Source: Terriglobia bacterium
GTDB lineage: Bacteria; Acidobacteriota; Terriglobia; Bryobacterales; Bryobacteraceae
Direction: 5' to 3'
DNA length: 64,000 nucleotides
NCBI GenBank assembly: GCA_020073145.1
Contig: JAIQFS010000022.1
Coordinates: 1 to 64,000 of the forward strand
This document shows, in pieces, positions 34,353 through 43,427 of this stretch (position 1 is its first letter; each line of letters starts with the position of its first letter). A model generated the notes under the pieces. The model had not been told where the DNA came from. It worked only from the letters and a program-made list of their open reading frames with translations, and made no database searches. A program made the position numbers and the translations under genes.

Positions 34353-36215
34353 ATGCTAAGCCGAACTCTGTTCATCCGCACCATCTCTCTGCTGTCCGTG
34401 TCCGCCGTGGGAGTAGCCCATGCCCAAAACGACTGGCCGGCCTACGGGCGCGATCCGGGGGCGCAGCGCTACTCGCCGCTCACGCAGATCAACACGAGCA
34501 ACGTCGCCCGGCTGGTCGAGGCCTGGAGAGTCGAATCGAAGCCGGCTTCGGACAGCGGAAACCGGCGGGCTTCGGGCACGACGCCTCTGATGGTGAACAA
34601 CGTTCTGTACTTCGCGACTCCCTATCAAAGCCTAGTGGCAGTGGAGGCCGACACGGGCAAGCGGATCTGGAGTTTCGATCACCAGCACGCGCCCCGGACC
34701 TCGCGCGGGATTGCGTATTGGCCGGGCAGCGGCAACGCGCCTCCGACGCTTTTCTTCGGCACCGAAGATGGCTTCCTGGTGGCAGTGAACGCCCGCACCG
34801 GAAAACTGGTGCCGGGTTTTGCGAAGGAGGGCGAACTCGATCTCAAGCCCGGCATGAAGGGCGAGGGGCTGGACAACGCTCCCTACGGATTGAACGGCGC
34901 CCCGGCGATTTACAAGAACCTGGTGTTCACCGGCTCCCATTTGCAGGACAACGGCTCTTATGGCGGACGAGGGGATGTGCGCGCGTGGGATGCATCGACG
35001 GGAAAGCTGGTCTGGACGTTCCACACGGTGCCGCGGCCGGGAGAACCCGGCCACGAGACCTGGCTCAACGATGGATGGAAGAACCGGGCGGGCGTCAATG
35101 TGTGGAACACTTTTACCGTGGACAGGCAGACCGGCACGCTGCTGATGCCGATCGGCGGGCCGAGCGACGACCGCTACGGCGGAGACCGGCCCGGCGCGAA
35201 CCTGTACGGCAATTCGCTAGTGGCGGTGGACGCCATGACCGGGAAGATGAAGTGGTACCTGCAGACGGTGCATCACGACCTGTGGGATACCGACCTGCCG
35301 CCGCAGCCGACGCTGGTGGACGTGGTCAAGGATGGCCGGAAGATTCCGGCGTTGGTGCAGGCGGGCAAGACCGGCCTGGTGTTCATTCTGGATCGCCGCT
35401 CGGGGAAAGCCATCTTCGGCATGGAGGAGCGGCCCGTACCGAAGGGCGATGTTCCGGGCGAGTGGTATTCGCCCACGCAGCCGTTCCCGTTGAAGCCTCC
35501 GCAACTGGCGCGCGCCACCTGGAAGCGCGACGAGATCACGAAGTTCACGCCGGAGCAGCAGAAGTATTGCGAAGCCTTGTTCCAGAACGCGCAGAATGAT
35601 GGCCCCTTCGCGCCGGTGCGGATGACGGACACGGTGGTGTTTCCGGGCCCGGACGGAGGCTTCAATTGGGGCGGCGGCAGCTACGATCCCAAGCTGGGTT
35701 ATTACTTCATCAACTCGCACGACCGGGGCGGCGTGCAGAAAATGGTGGCGCAGGTTCCGGCCAAGGAACGCCCGGCGGGAAAGATCAGCGGGGCGGGCGA
35801 TTCCAGCCAGGTCCCGTTCGTACGCAAGAACGTAGGCGCGATCACCAATCCGGCGACGGGTTGGCCGTGCCAGTCGCCGCCGTGGGGCGAGCTGTTCGCC
35901 ATCAATGTCAATACGGGAGACGTCGCGTGGCGCATCCCATTTGGCCGCGTCGAATCGCTGGAGAAGATCGGGGTCATGAATACCGGGTCGTACAACATCG
36001 GGGGCTCGGTCGCGACCGCGAGCGGCCTGCTGTTCATCGGCGCGACGGACGATGGGCGCTTCCACGCGTACGAATCGAAAACCGGGAAGCTGGTGTGGGA
36101 GACGAAGCTGCCGGCGAACGGTTACGCGAACCCGATTACGTATCTGGGCGAGGACGGAAAGCAGTACGTGGTGATCACGGCCCAGGAGACGACGGTGGCC
36201 TACCGGCTGCCGTAA
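34353..36215 (+). CDS. PQQ-dependent dehydrogenase, glucose-dehydrogenase-like
   Basis: This 620-residue periplasmic quinoprotein has a signal peptide (to AHAQ near residue 24), then DWPAYGRDPGAQRYSPLTQIN, the usual opening of the family. Blade motifs follow (GKRIWSFDHQ, GKLVWTFHTVPRPGEPGHETW, GKMKWYLQTVHHDLWDTDLPPQP) along with EWYSPTQPFPLKPP. It lacks a cytochrome domain and membrane anchor. The substrate is a sugar or alcohol, not predictable more closely. The gene is convergent with the quinohaemoprotein gene at 36261-38336, with only 45 bp between the stops. Confidence 0.9.
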   Translation: MLSRTLFIRTISLLSVSAVGVAHAQNDWPAYGRDPGAQRYSPLTQINTSNVARLVEAWRVESKPASDSGNRRASGTTPLMVNNVLYFATPYQSLVAVEADTGKRIWSFDHQHAPRTSRGIAYWPGSGNAPPTLFFGTEDGFLVAVNARTGKLVPGFAKEGELDLKPGMKGEGLDNAPYGLNGAPAIYKNLVFTGSHLQDNGSYGGRGDVRAWDASTGKLVWTFHTVPRPGEPGHETWLNDGWKNRAGVNVWNTFTVDRQTGTLLMPIGGPSDDRYGGDRPGANLYGNSLVAVDAMTGKMKWYLQTVHHDLWDTDLPPQPTLVDVVKDGRKIPALVQAGKTGLVFILDRRSGKAIFGMEERPVPKGDVPGEWYSPTQPFPLKPPQLARATWKRDEITKFTPEQQKYCEALFQNAQNDGPFAPVRMTDTVVFPGPDGGFNWGGGSYDPKLGYYFINSHDRGGVQKMVAQVPAKERPAGKISGAGDSSQVPFVRKNVGAITNPATGWPCQSPPWGELFAINVNTGDVAWRIPFGRVESLEKIGVMNTGSYNIGGSVATASGLLFIGATDDGRFHAYESKTGKLVWETKLPANGYANPITYLGEDGKQYVVITAQETTVAYRLP

Positions 36216-36260
36216 GCCGGGGCTGGGGCCGCTCACACCGCTGGTGCCGCGCCAAGCGCG

Positions 36261-38336
36261 TCACTTCGATTGAACTTGCTTGGCCGATTCGCGCGTGCGC
36301 GTGATGAGGTAGGCCTGAATCGCGTGGACCTGTTTGGCGTCGAGGATCTTCTGGAATGAGGGCATGCCGAGCGAGGCGCGCTTGCCGCCCAACACGATGT
36401 CCTCAATTCCTTCGAGGGTCGCTTTGTTGGAATAGCGGAGATCGGGCAGCGGGCCGGCCACGGCGTTGATGCCATGACAACCGGCGCAGTGCGTATTGAA
36501 GAGCATGCCGCCTTCGTGGACCACGGGCGCGGGAGCGGTGGTGGTGAGAACCGGAACGGGCGGGTCCGGGTGGCCATAGGCCGGCGGTTTCAAGGTCGCG
36601 GCGCCGCCGAGCGTAAAGGTGAGAATGCGGCCATAGCCGGGCTTCACGGTGCCGGAGCCGGGCGCGTTGAACAAGGCGGGGGACCCGCCCCAACCCACCA
36701 TCACGGAGAGATACTGGGTCCCATCCACAGTGTAGGTCATGGGAGGGGCCATGATGCCGGTGCCGGCGTCGAACTGCCAGAGCTGCATGCCATCGGTGGC
36801 GCGATAGGCGGCCAGGATGCCGTCGGCGCGCCCCTGGAAGACCAGATTGCCAGCCGTAGCGAGAACGCCTCCACCCACGAGGCTGGGGTAACCCACGCGC
36901 CAGGCGGCCTGCTGCTTGACCGGATCCCATGCCACCAGCTCGCCTTTGGCGGGGGGCATGGAAACCATCTTGGCGTTCAAGGGACCGTCGTACGTCGGGT
37001 CGAGACCCAGGTTGTTGCTATCGGGATTGTATTTGAATTTCGGGTCGGGGGCGTGCACGAACTGGGTGCCCGACTTCGCGGCCAGATAAACGAGGCCGGT
37101 GGCCGGGCTGAAGGCGATGGAGTTCCAATTGTGCCCGCCGTCGGGGCCGGGCGAAACGAGCACGGGCTTCATTTCGGCGACGCCCGGCGTTTCGAGGGGC
37201 CTCCCGGTTTTGGGATCGAGCCCGGTGGCCCAGGAGACGCCGCTGACGAAAGGCGCGCCTGAGATGAACTCACCGGTTTCGCGATCGAGGACGTAGAAGA
37301 ACCCGTTCTTATTCGCCTGCATGATGACTTTGCGGGCGCGGCCGCCGATGGTGAGGTCGGCTTGCACCAGGGGCTGAGTGGCGTCGTAGTCGAAATTGTC
37401 GCCGGGGGTGGTTTGGAAATACCACGCCACCTCGCCGTTGCTGGCGCGGACGGCGAGAATCGAAGCCGTATACAGACTGTCGCCGCCGCCGCGGAGGGCG
37501 CGATACCAGGCGGTCGCGTTGGAGGTGCCGAAGTAGAGCAGGTCGAGCGCGGGATCGTAGGCGACGCCTTCCCAGGGATTGCCGCCGCCCCCGGTCTTCC
37601 AATACTCGCCCGACCAGGATTTGGCGGCCGTTTCCAGGGCCTTGGACTCGAACCCTTTCGAAGGGTCGCCGGGGACGGTGTAGGTGCGCCAGGCCTGCTT
37701 ACCGGTTTCGGCGTCGTAGGCGGAGACGTAACCGCGCGCGCCGTACTCGCCGGCGGCGTTGCCGATGACCACCAGGCCTTTGGCGATGCGGGGCGCGCTG
37801 GTGATGGAGTAGGGTTTGGAAGGATCGGCGGTGGCGGCCGTCCACACGACGCTGCCGGTCTTCTCATCGAGCGCGATGAGACGGCTATCGAGGGTAGCCA
37901 CGTACACCTTGCCCTGGTACAGGGCCAGGCCGCGATTCACGACGTCGCAGCAAATGAAGTAAGCGCGCTCGCGAGGCACCTTGGGATCGTAGGTCCAGCG
38001 AACCTCTCCGGTCTTGGCGTCGAGGGCCTGCACCACGCTCCAGGAGCCGGTGGTGTAGAGGACGCCGTTCTCGACGAGGGGCGTGGCTTCGAGGCCGCGC
38101 GTGGTGCCCATCTCGCGGCTCCAGGCCAGTCCCAGTTTGCCGACCGTCTGTTCGTTGACCTGGTTCAAGGGACTGAATCGATGGTCATCGTAGGTTCGCC
38201 CGTACATCAGCCAGTTGCCCGTGTCTTGATCGGCGCTGCGCAGCTTCGCATCGTCGACCGTGTTGGATCCCTGGCAGGACGCCAATCCGAGAAGGGCGGG
38301 CAAGAGTGCCCAGGCCGATACCTGGCGCTTCAACAT
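36261..38336 (-). CDS. quinohaemoprotein alcohol dehydrogenase, lipoprotein type
   Basis: This 691-residue protein unites a PQQ propeller (about residues 25-580) with a C-terminal cytochrome c domain (CAGCHGINAVAGPLPDL near residue 620). This is the layout of type II quinohaemoprotein alcohol dehydrogenases. The vicinal cysteine pair ICCDVVNRG near residue 112 is the disulfide that touches PQQ in this class. TTPGDNFDYDATQPLV is another landmark. The leader LLGLASC has a lipobox, so the protein is probably lipid-anchored. It would oxidise alcohols and pass electrons internally to its haem. GGAGGTTTCC before the ATG fixes the start at 38336. A TATAGT box lies about 30 nt upstream. Confidence 0.92.
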   Translation of the reverse strand: MLKRQVSAWALLPALLGLASCQGSNTVDDAKLRSADQDTGNWLMYGRTYDDHRFSPLNQVNEQTVGKLGLAWSREMGTTRGLEATPLVENGVLYTTGSWSVVQALDAKTGEVRWTYDPKVPRERAYFICCDVVNRGLALYQGKVYVATLDSRLIALDEKTGSVVWTAATADPSKPYSITSAPRIAKGLVVIGNAAGEYGARGYVSAYDAETGKQAWRTYTVPGDPSKGFESKALETAAKSWSGEYWKTGGGGNPWEGVAYDPALDLLYFGTSNATAWYRALRGGGDSLYTASILAVRASNGEVAWYFQTTPGDNFDYDATQPLVQADLTIGGRARKVIMQANKNGFFYVLDRETGEFISGAPFVSGVSWATGLDPKTGRPLETPGVAEMKPVLVSPGPDGGHNWNSIAFSPATGLVYLAAKSGTQFVHAPDPKFKYNPDSNNLGLDPTYDGPLNAKMVSMPPAKGELVAWDPVKQQAAWRVGYPSLVGGGVLATAGNLVFQGRADGILAAYRATDGMQLWQFDAGTGIMAPPMTYTVDGTQYLSVMVGWGGSPALFNAPGSGTVKPGYGRILTFTLGGAATLKPPAYGHPDPPVPVLTTTAPAPVVHEGGMLFNTHCAGCHGINAVAGPLPDLRYSNKATLEGIEDIVLGGKRASLGMPSFQKILDAKQVHAIQAYLITRTRESAKQVQSK

Positions 38337-38441
38337 GGAAACCTCCGTTTGCATCCGCAACTCAGCGTACTATACCATCGCGTGGGTTTGGGGAGGTGGC
38401 GGCGGGGCACGAGTGGCGCGCCCGATGCCGGATGGACGATC

Positions 38442-39815
38442 ATGAATTCGATGATGCTCCGCAGAAGGTTCCTGCAAGCTCCGGCCGCGCTGGCGGCTGC
38501 CGGCGTCCTGCGTACGGCGACTGCGGACGCGCCCGCTGCGGCGTGGCCCTCCGTGACGTTTAATGTCCGGGATTTCGGGGCCAAGGGGGATGGCACAACG
38601 AAGGACACCGCGGCGATCCAGCAGGCGATCGACCGCTGCTCCGTGCTGGGAGGCGGTTCGGTTCTGGTCCCGGCCGGCGGCTACCTCACGGGCGCACTCG
38701 CGCTGCGTTCCCATACGTTGCTGCGCCTGGAGAAGGACGCGGCGCTTGTGGGAACGCCGGACCTGGCGGACTATCCGGTGACCCAGGTCCGCTGGGAAGG
38801 AAAGTGGATTCCGGGGCATGTGGGCCTGATCTACGCGCTGGACGCCAGCCACATCGGCGTGAGCGGGCCGGGCCGGATCGCCGGTAACCCGGCCGTGGGC
38901 GGCCGCCCCAACGCCCGCGATCCGCTGCGGCATCCGGCGCTGGTAGAGCCGATTGGGTGCGATGGAATTCTGCTGGACGGGTTTTCCGCCACCCAAGGGT
39001 TGATGTGGGCCATCCACACCACCAACTCCCGCAACATCACCATCCGCAACCTGAACATCCGCACCACCACGGGCAACGGCGATGGCATCGATATCGACTC
39101 CTGCCAGCACGTGCGCATCGACGGCTGCGACATCGCGACCGGGGACGACTGCATCGCCATTAAGTCCGGCCGCGGCAGCGAGGCGTATCGGCTGCTCGAA
39201 ACCACCGAGGACGTGCTCATCACCGGCTGCACGTTTGCGGATTCGAACTTCGCCTGCATCGGCATCGGCAGCGAGACGTCGGGCGGCATCCGCAACGTCC
39301 GCATCGAGCGCTGTAAGTTCACCGCCGCGCGCACGTACGCCATTTACATCAAGACCCGCATCGGGCGCGGCGCGTTCATCGAAGACATCACCGCCAGCGA
39401 TCTGGAAGCGTCGGGCTTGACGCGCGGATTTCTACAGGTCAACGCTCTCACCAGCGGGCTGCAGGACCAGGATCCGGTGCCGGGCGAGGAAGGCATTCCC
39501 CGGCTGCGCCATTTTCGGTTCTCGCATGTGAAGCTGGAGAATTGTCCGATGCTGGCGGACGTGACTCTCATCCATCCGGCCAAGCCGCTGGAGGGCTTCT
39601 CGCTGATCGACGTGACGGGCACGTGCGCCAAGGGCATCGCGCTGGCGAATATCCGGAAAGCGGAGATCCGCCAGATCAAGGTCACCGGCTTCGCCGGGCC
39701 GTTGATCGGCACCCACAATGTGACGGGGAAGGGGATCGAAGGCGCGGCAGCGATGGAACCGCCCAAGGTGCCCGATCTCGTTCCGGAGCCGGGACAGCCG
39801 TACCGGCTGCATTAG
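38442..39815 (+). CDS. GH28 family glycoside hydrolase (polygalacturonase-like)
   Basis: This 457-residue exported enzyme has a Tat-type leader (LRRRFLQAPAALAAAGV). It then shows the right-handed beta-helix opening FNVRDFGAKGDGTTKDTAAIQQAID and the GH28 catalytic segments GNGDGIDIDSCQHV and IATGDDCIAIKSG with the paired aspartates. GIGSETSGGIRNV and YAIYIKTRIGRG correspond to the G-H-G and R-I-K blocks, although the usual histidine is replaced. The enzyme would cut pectin-type galacturonans or related glycans in the periplasm or outside. The start at 38442 is preferred because the leader begins there. It is divergent from the alcohol dehydrogenase gene. Confidence 0.88.
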   Translation: MNSMMLRRRFLQAPAALAAAGVLRTATADAPAAAWPSVTFNVRDFGAKGDGTTKDTAAIQQAIDRCSVLGGGSVLVPAGGYLTGALALRSHTLLRLEKDAALVGTPDLADYPVTQVRWEGKWIPGHVGLIYALDASHIGVSGPGRIAGNPAVGGRPNARDPLRHPALVEPIGCDGILLDGFSATQGLMWAIHTTNSRNITIRNLNIRTTTGNGDGIDIDSCQHVRIDGCDIATGDDCIAIKSGRGSEAYRLLETTEDVLITGCTFADSNFACIGIGSETSGGIRNVRIERCKFTAARTYAIYIKTRIGRGAFIEDITASDLEASGLTRGFLQVNALTSGLQDQDPVPGEEGIPRLRHFRFSHVKLENCPMLADVTLIHPAKPLEGFSLIDVTGTCAKGIALANIRKAEIRQIKVTGFAGPLIGTHNVTGKGIEGAAAMEPPKVPDLVPEPGQPYRLH

Positions 39816-39880
39816 GAACCGCCGTCGGGAAGCTGCGGCGTCCGATCGGAGTCAACCCAGACAGGCGCAACCGAAAACGA

Positions 39881-40279
39881 ATGCTCGCCATCGCAGGGAA
39901 GGGTTGCATGGCGGGCATCCTGCTCGCCGCCGCGGCGTCCCCAGCGCTTGCGAAACCCGTTGACGTAGGACGGAGAGAGGCAATTGCGACCTGGCTCAGC
40001 CACCATCCGGAGTTTCGGCGGGCCACCGCTCATGATTGTGGCTGCGACGAGGACATCCGGGATACGAGATCCGGTGACGGGGGAGCGATGACGCCCGCTC
40101 CGGATTACGATCCCTACGTTGTTACGGCTGATCTTAATGGCGACGGAGTAGATGACATCGCCGTTGTTGTACTGGACAGCCGGCGACCAAGCGAGGCCTG
40201 GACCTACGACGTGAACCAGTCACTCTCACGCAGCCGCAGCTCCCCCCGTCCACGTTGCACGGCGGGCCGGCGGCCGTGA
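39881..40279 (+). CDS. small secreted protein with a Ca-binding-like repeat, perhaps truncated
   Basis: This 132-residue frame has a signal peptide (GILLAAAASPALA) and the segment ADLNGDGVDDIAVVVLD, a VCBS/FG-GAP-like calcium-binding repeat. After about residue 100 the composition turns Ser/Arg-rich and loses protein character, so the gene may be cut or frameshifted at its 3' end. I do not recognise a named family. There is no convincing ribosome-binding site. It follows the GH28 gene by 65 bp, at the border of a stretch of decayed sequence. Confidence 0.4.
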   Translation: MLAIAGKGCMAGILLAAAASPALAKPVDVGRREAIATWLSHHPEFRRATAHDCGCDEDIRDTRSGDGGAMTPAPDYDPYVVTADLNGDGVDDIAVVVLDSRRPSEAWTYDVNQSLSRSRSSPRPRCTAGRRP

Positions 40280-40573
40280 TTTGTGAATGGGCAATTTGCC
40301 TGGCGTAAGACGGAGAGCGTAATCCCGGACGGCTGTGGGAGATAGAGCAGCGCATGGCGTCGCCCGGATTGGTATACTCCGTATAGCATCTAAGACTCGT
40401 AACCGCTCAGAATATTGCCCGTCAATTTGGGCAGGCGATCACTCCCCTGGGTCCGAGACTACGGATTTTGCGTGCACGAGGTAAGTTCTCGTGATTCGGC
40501 CTACCATACATCTCATCCCCAACAGTCCTCTCGAAGGGGAGGCTCCAAGCATTCTCGTTCCGGGCGGCCTGGC
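40280..40573. other. intergenic, decayed sequence
   Basis: No gene is evident. A small hairpin (TGCCC-N8-GGGCA) lies at 40414-40431, and a TATACT/TATAGC pair near 40372-40390 could be promoter debris. Confidence 0.3.
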
Positions 40574-40765
40574 ATGCTAGCCGGGAAAACTTGTTTCCGC
40601 ACAAGCAGGTTTCAGGAGAAATGCGACACCTGTGGCCGGGTGCCCGATGTCTTGCACATTCCTCTCAAGAAGCCCGGCCGATATTGCGAGAAATGTTGTC
40701 CGGTGTGCGTCGAGGGGGCTCAGGTCCGGAACGAACTCGAGCCCTGGCTGCAGGGCCGGGGTTGA
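40574..40765 (+). CDS. possible small cysteine-rich (zinc-ribbon-like) protein
   Basis: A 63-residue frame contains KCDTCGRVPDVLHIPLKKPG followed by RYCEKCCPVC, two CxxC pairs plus an extra Cys, spaced as in small treble-clef or zinc-ribbon proteins. The pattern looks protein-like and is unlikely by chance. The start is unclear: the ATG at 40574 has no ribosome-binding site, while AGGAG at 40614-40618 precedes an ATG in another frame. A small indel may have separated the start from the body. The function is unknown. Confidence 0.3.
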   Translation: MLAGKTCFRTSRFQEKCDTCGRVPDVLHIPLKKPGRYCEKCCPVCVEGAQVRNELEPWLQGRG

Positions 40766-40830
40766 CGCCAGCGATGTTTCCCGGGCCGCCGGCCGTCCTG
40801 AGAAATCCTGACCCGAATCGAGGACGCATT

Positions 40831-41088
40831 CTGCGAAGGACAATTTCTCTGGTGTTGGCGTGCCTGATGGTTCCTTATTTGGTCCCTCCGGCCATCGCCG
40901 AGGACAGCGTGGAAAGCCGGATTGCCGCAATGCCAGCCGGCGTCAAGATGGACCTTCGCCTCGAGGATAAGCAAACACCGCGGCACCAAGGGGCCCGTGT
41001 CGAACACCGGCTTTATGCTCGTCGCCGCAGGCACCGGGGGAACCAGATGGCGTTCGCCGACGGGGCCTCGATGACGCAGCTAATCTGA
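40831..41088 (+). pseudogene. decayed small secreted protein with two frameshifts
   Basis: Three frames in sequence rebuild one protein. First comes RRTISLVLACLMV...AEDSVESRIAAMPAGVKMDLRLEDKQT, then RGTKGPVSNTGFMLVAAGTGG, then NQMAFADGASMTQLI with the stop at 41088. I recall this layout (signal peptide, 'PxGxxxELRLxDKQKxRG', 'V-D-GF-L', 'FADVASV') from short acidobacterial secreted proteins of unknown function. Frame changes fall near 40980 and in the GGGGG run near 41037. The start codon appears to have become CTG. The gene looks dead. Confidence 0.5.
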
Positions 41089-41189
41089 TGGCGGCCGGCA
41101 TCGTCGCAAGAAGTGTGACGTAAGGGCGCTTGCCTCAATCCGCGGCTTGTTCCGCCGGGAGTAACGGGGAGGCGAAAGGGCTCAAACCT

Positions 41190-43124
41190 TCAATGCGCTT
41201 GGCGCTGCTTCCGGTGCGCCTCAATAGATTCGATGATCGGTTCGAAGCGCGCATCTCTTCGAATGTTGGCCAGCCGTGGGTTTCTGCGGAACCACTCGAC
41301 GCGTTCATCTCCGTTGCGGACGGCCTTATCGAGCCACTCGATGGCTCTCGGTGTATCACCCAATACTGCATAAAACTCGGCGACATCCAGCGTGGCCGAG
41401 AAGGCTACCGCAGCGAACTTTAATGTGTCCTCGTCCATTGCCTGGATTGCGTCGCTGCGCCGACCGTCGCGCGCCAGTAACAAGGCTGACGTCAGACGCC
41501 ACATATAATTCTTGCCGAATGCCGGACGCTTTTCTTCCAGTAAGGCGCGTGCCTTCGCCGACTCGCCGGCATCCATGTATGCCAGCGCCAGAAAACGGAC
41601 GCCGCTTATGTTCCCGGGGCCTTGCTCTAGCACTCGCTGTTCCTCTTGGATCGCACCCTGAAGATCTCCTTCGGTGCGCAGAGTTTCCCCGAGGAACATG
41701 CGCGCAGCTCCCATTAGCGGCTCGCGCTCCAGAACTCCATGGATCAGCTTTTTCAATTCCGCGTTTGCGCCGGACAGCCAGAGGAGAATTGCGCGCCACA
41801 AGACGGCATCGTGGTTGGAGGGCTCCTTCTGAATAATTCGATCGAGTTGTTCGGGTGCGACCAGATCTTTGCGGCCCTGCATCAAGTACAGTGCTGTGCG
41901 TGCCACCTGGATACCGGATAAGTGCGGCGCTTCCCGCTCCGCTCGGCGCAACTCCTCGTCGGCTTTATAAAGCAGACTGGTGTCGTTGGAGTAACCATTC
42001 AGAATCAGGATGAGGTAGTTGAGCGCATGGTAACGAAGCGCCTCGGCAAAACGCGGATCCAGCGAAATCGCTCGTTCCAGTACCTGTTGGGCCCGCGGAA
42101 TGTCGTTTTGAACCCGATTCAAGTTCATGGCCAATTCGAAAGCATCGTTGGCCCCCTGAATGGCGGACGCCGGCGCACCCGTGCTGGTCAGGTGTCGCGG
42201 AGTAATGGTTTGCGAGTGCTGCCACAAGAAGGCTGCGAGGGCCAATACCGGGATCGCTCCCAGAGCCCAGTACCAACGTTTCCGACTTGGGACAGGGGCG
42301 GTTTGCAGTGTCTGCAGCGCGCCGCGCACCTCACTGGCATTTTGAAACCGGTCTTCGGGCCGCTTGGCGAGGCAGCGCGCGACAATCGCGCGCAGCCCCG
42401 TCGGCACGTTTGCAGGGAGGGGCGGAATCGCCTCGTGCAGAATTGCGGCGGTGACGGCAAACTGCGTAGGACCCTGGAAGGGCAGCCGTCCGCTGAGCAT
42501 CTCGTAGAGGACCGCGCCCAGCGCCCAAAGATCGCTGCGAACATCGGCGGCTGAGCCTCGCAAGAGCTCCGGGGCCATATAGTGAATGGTTCCCGCCACA
42601 GTTCCCGCGGCCGTCAACAGATCGAGAGTCAGAGTTTCTTCAGAATCGGCCACGACATACTTCGCCAGCCCAAAATCCAGCACCTTCACGTGGCCTTGGC
42701 CGATCACCATGACGTTGCCCGACTTGATGTCCCGATGGATGATGCCCCTGGCATGGGCGGCTTCCAGCGCTTCGGCGATCTGCGCACCAAAGGAAACCGC
42801 TCTCTTTATGTCCAGGGATTGCTTCCCGATCGTTTCGCGAAGCGTCTGCCCCTCCAACAGTTCCAATACCAGGAAGGGCCGGCCGGCCTCTTCCCCGATA
42901 TCGAAGACGGCGCAGATATGCGGGTGGTTCAGCGCAGAAGCCGCGCGCGCTTCACGCTCGAAGCGCTCCCAGGCACCCGGCGCGATCGCTTCCGGCAGCA
43001 CTTTGATTGCGACATCGCGGCGCAAGCGAGTGTCGTGAGCCCTGTATACTTCGCCCATGCCCCCGGCACCGAGCGGCGCGACGATCTCGTAAGGGCCTAG
43101 TTTGTGTCCCGCGGCAAGTGTCAT
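41190..43124 (-). CDS. Ser/Thr protein kinase with TPR-like C-terminus
   Basis: This 644-residue Hanks-type kinase has all catalytic motifs: glycine loop LGAGGMGEVYRAHD, VAIKVLP lysine, HRDIKSGNVMV catalytic loop, DFGLAK, and MAPELL in the activation segment (domain about residues 12-270). A single membrane segment (WYWALGAIPVLALAAFLW) lies near residue 285. The outer part (330-640) is helical with TPR-like repeats. The architecture is typical of Acidobacteria, where such kinases are numerous and mostly of unknown target. The start is ATG at 43124, without a clear ribosome-binding site. There is no operon partner. Confidence 0.92.
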   Translation of the reverse strand: MTLAAGHKLGPYEIVAPLGAGGMGEVYRAHDTRLRRDVAIKVLPEAIAPGAWERFEREARAASALNHPHICAVFDIGEEAGRPFLVLELLEGQTLRETIGKQSLDIKRAVSFGAQIAEALEAAHARGIIHRDIKSGNVMVIGQGHVKVLDFGLAKYVVADSEETLTLDLLTAAGTVAGTIHYMAPELLRGSAADVRSDLWALGAVLYEMLSGRLPFQGPTQFAVTAAILHEAIPPLPANVPTGLRAIVARCLAKRPEDRFQNASEVRGALQTLQTAPVPSRKRWYWALGAIPVLALAAFLWQHSQTITPRHLTSTGAPASAIQGANDAFELAMNLNRVQNDIPRAQQVLERAISLDPRFAEALRYHALNYLILILNGYSNDTSLLYKADEELRRAEREAPHLSGIQVARTALYLMQGRKDLVAPEQLDRIIQKEPSNHDAVLWRAILLWLSGANAELKKLIHGVLEREPLMGAARMFLGETLRTEGDLQGAIQEEQRVLEQGPGNISGVRFLALAYMDAGESAKARALLEEKRPAFGKNYMWRLTSALLLARDGRRSDAIQAMDEDTLKFAAVAFSATLDVAEFYAVLGDTPRAIEWLDKAVRNGDERVEWFRRNPRLANIRRDARFEPIIESIEAHRKQRQAH

Positions 43125-43427
43125 TGATGCCCGAACGCCCCGCGGAGCGCCTCATCGGAAACGTCGCGGTTCGGTACCGATTGAGTCGCCTCCAGAAGCA
43201 ACCGCTTCACCTGCAAGCTCAAAGTTGGGAGATCGATAATGGGCGCGGATGTACCGATATTCGCATGTAGAACCAAAAGAATTCACCCTGCGCGGACAAA
43301 CCCCAGTCTCGAACCCGGAGGAAGCGATGTTCTGAGACCGAGATACTGCCCAGAGTATAGCAATCCAGCGGATCGATGTTCCGGGCGCCAACCCCACGAA
43401 AAACGTGGCCGGCCGGCTGACCACCAC
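43125..43427. other. intergenic, upstream of the kinase gene
   Basis: I see no gene in these 303 bp. The part nearest 43125 must hold the kinase promoter. A GTCTC...GAGAC inverted repeat lies near 43308-43340. Confidence 0.3.
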
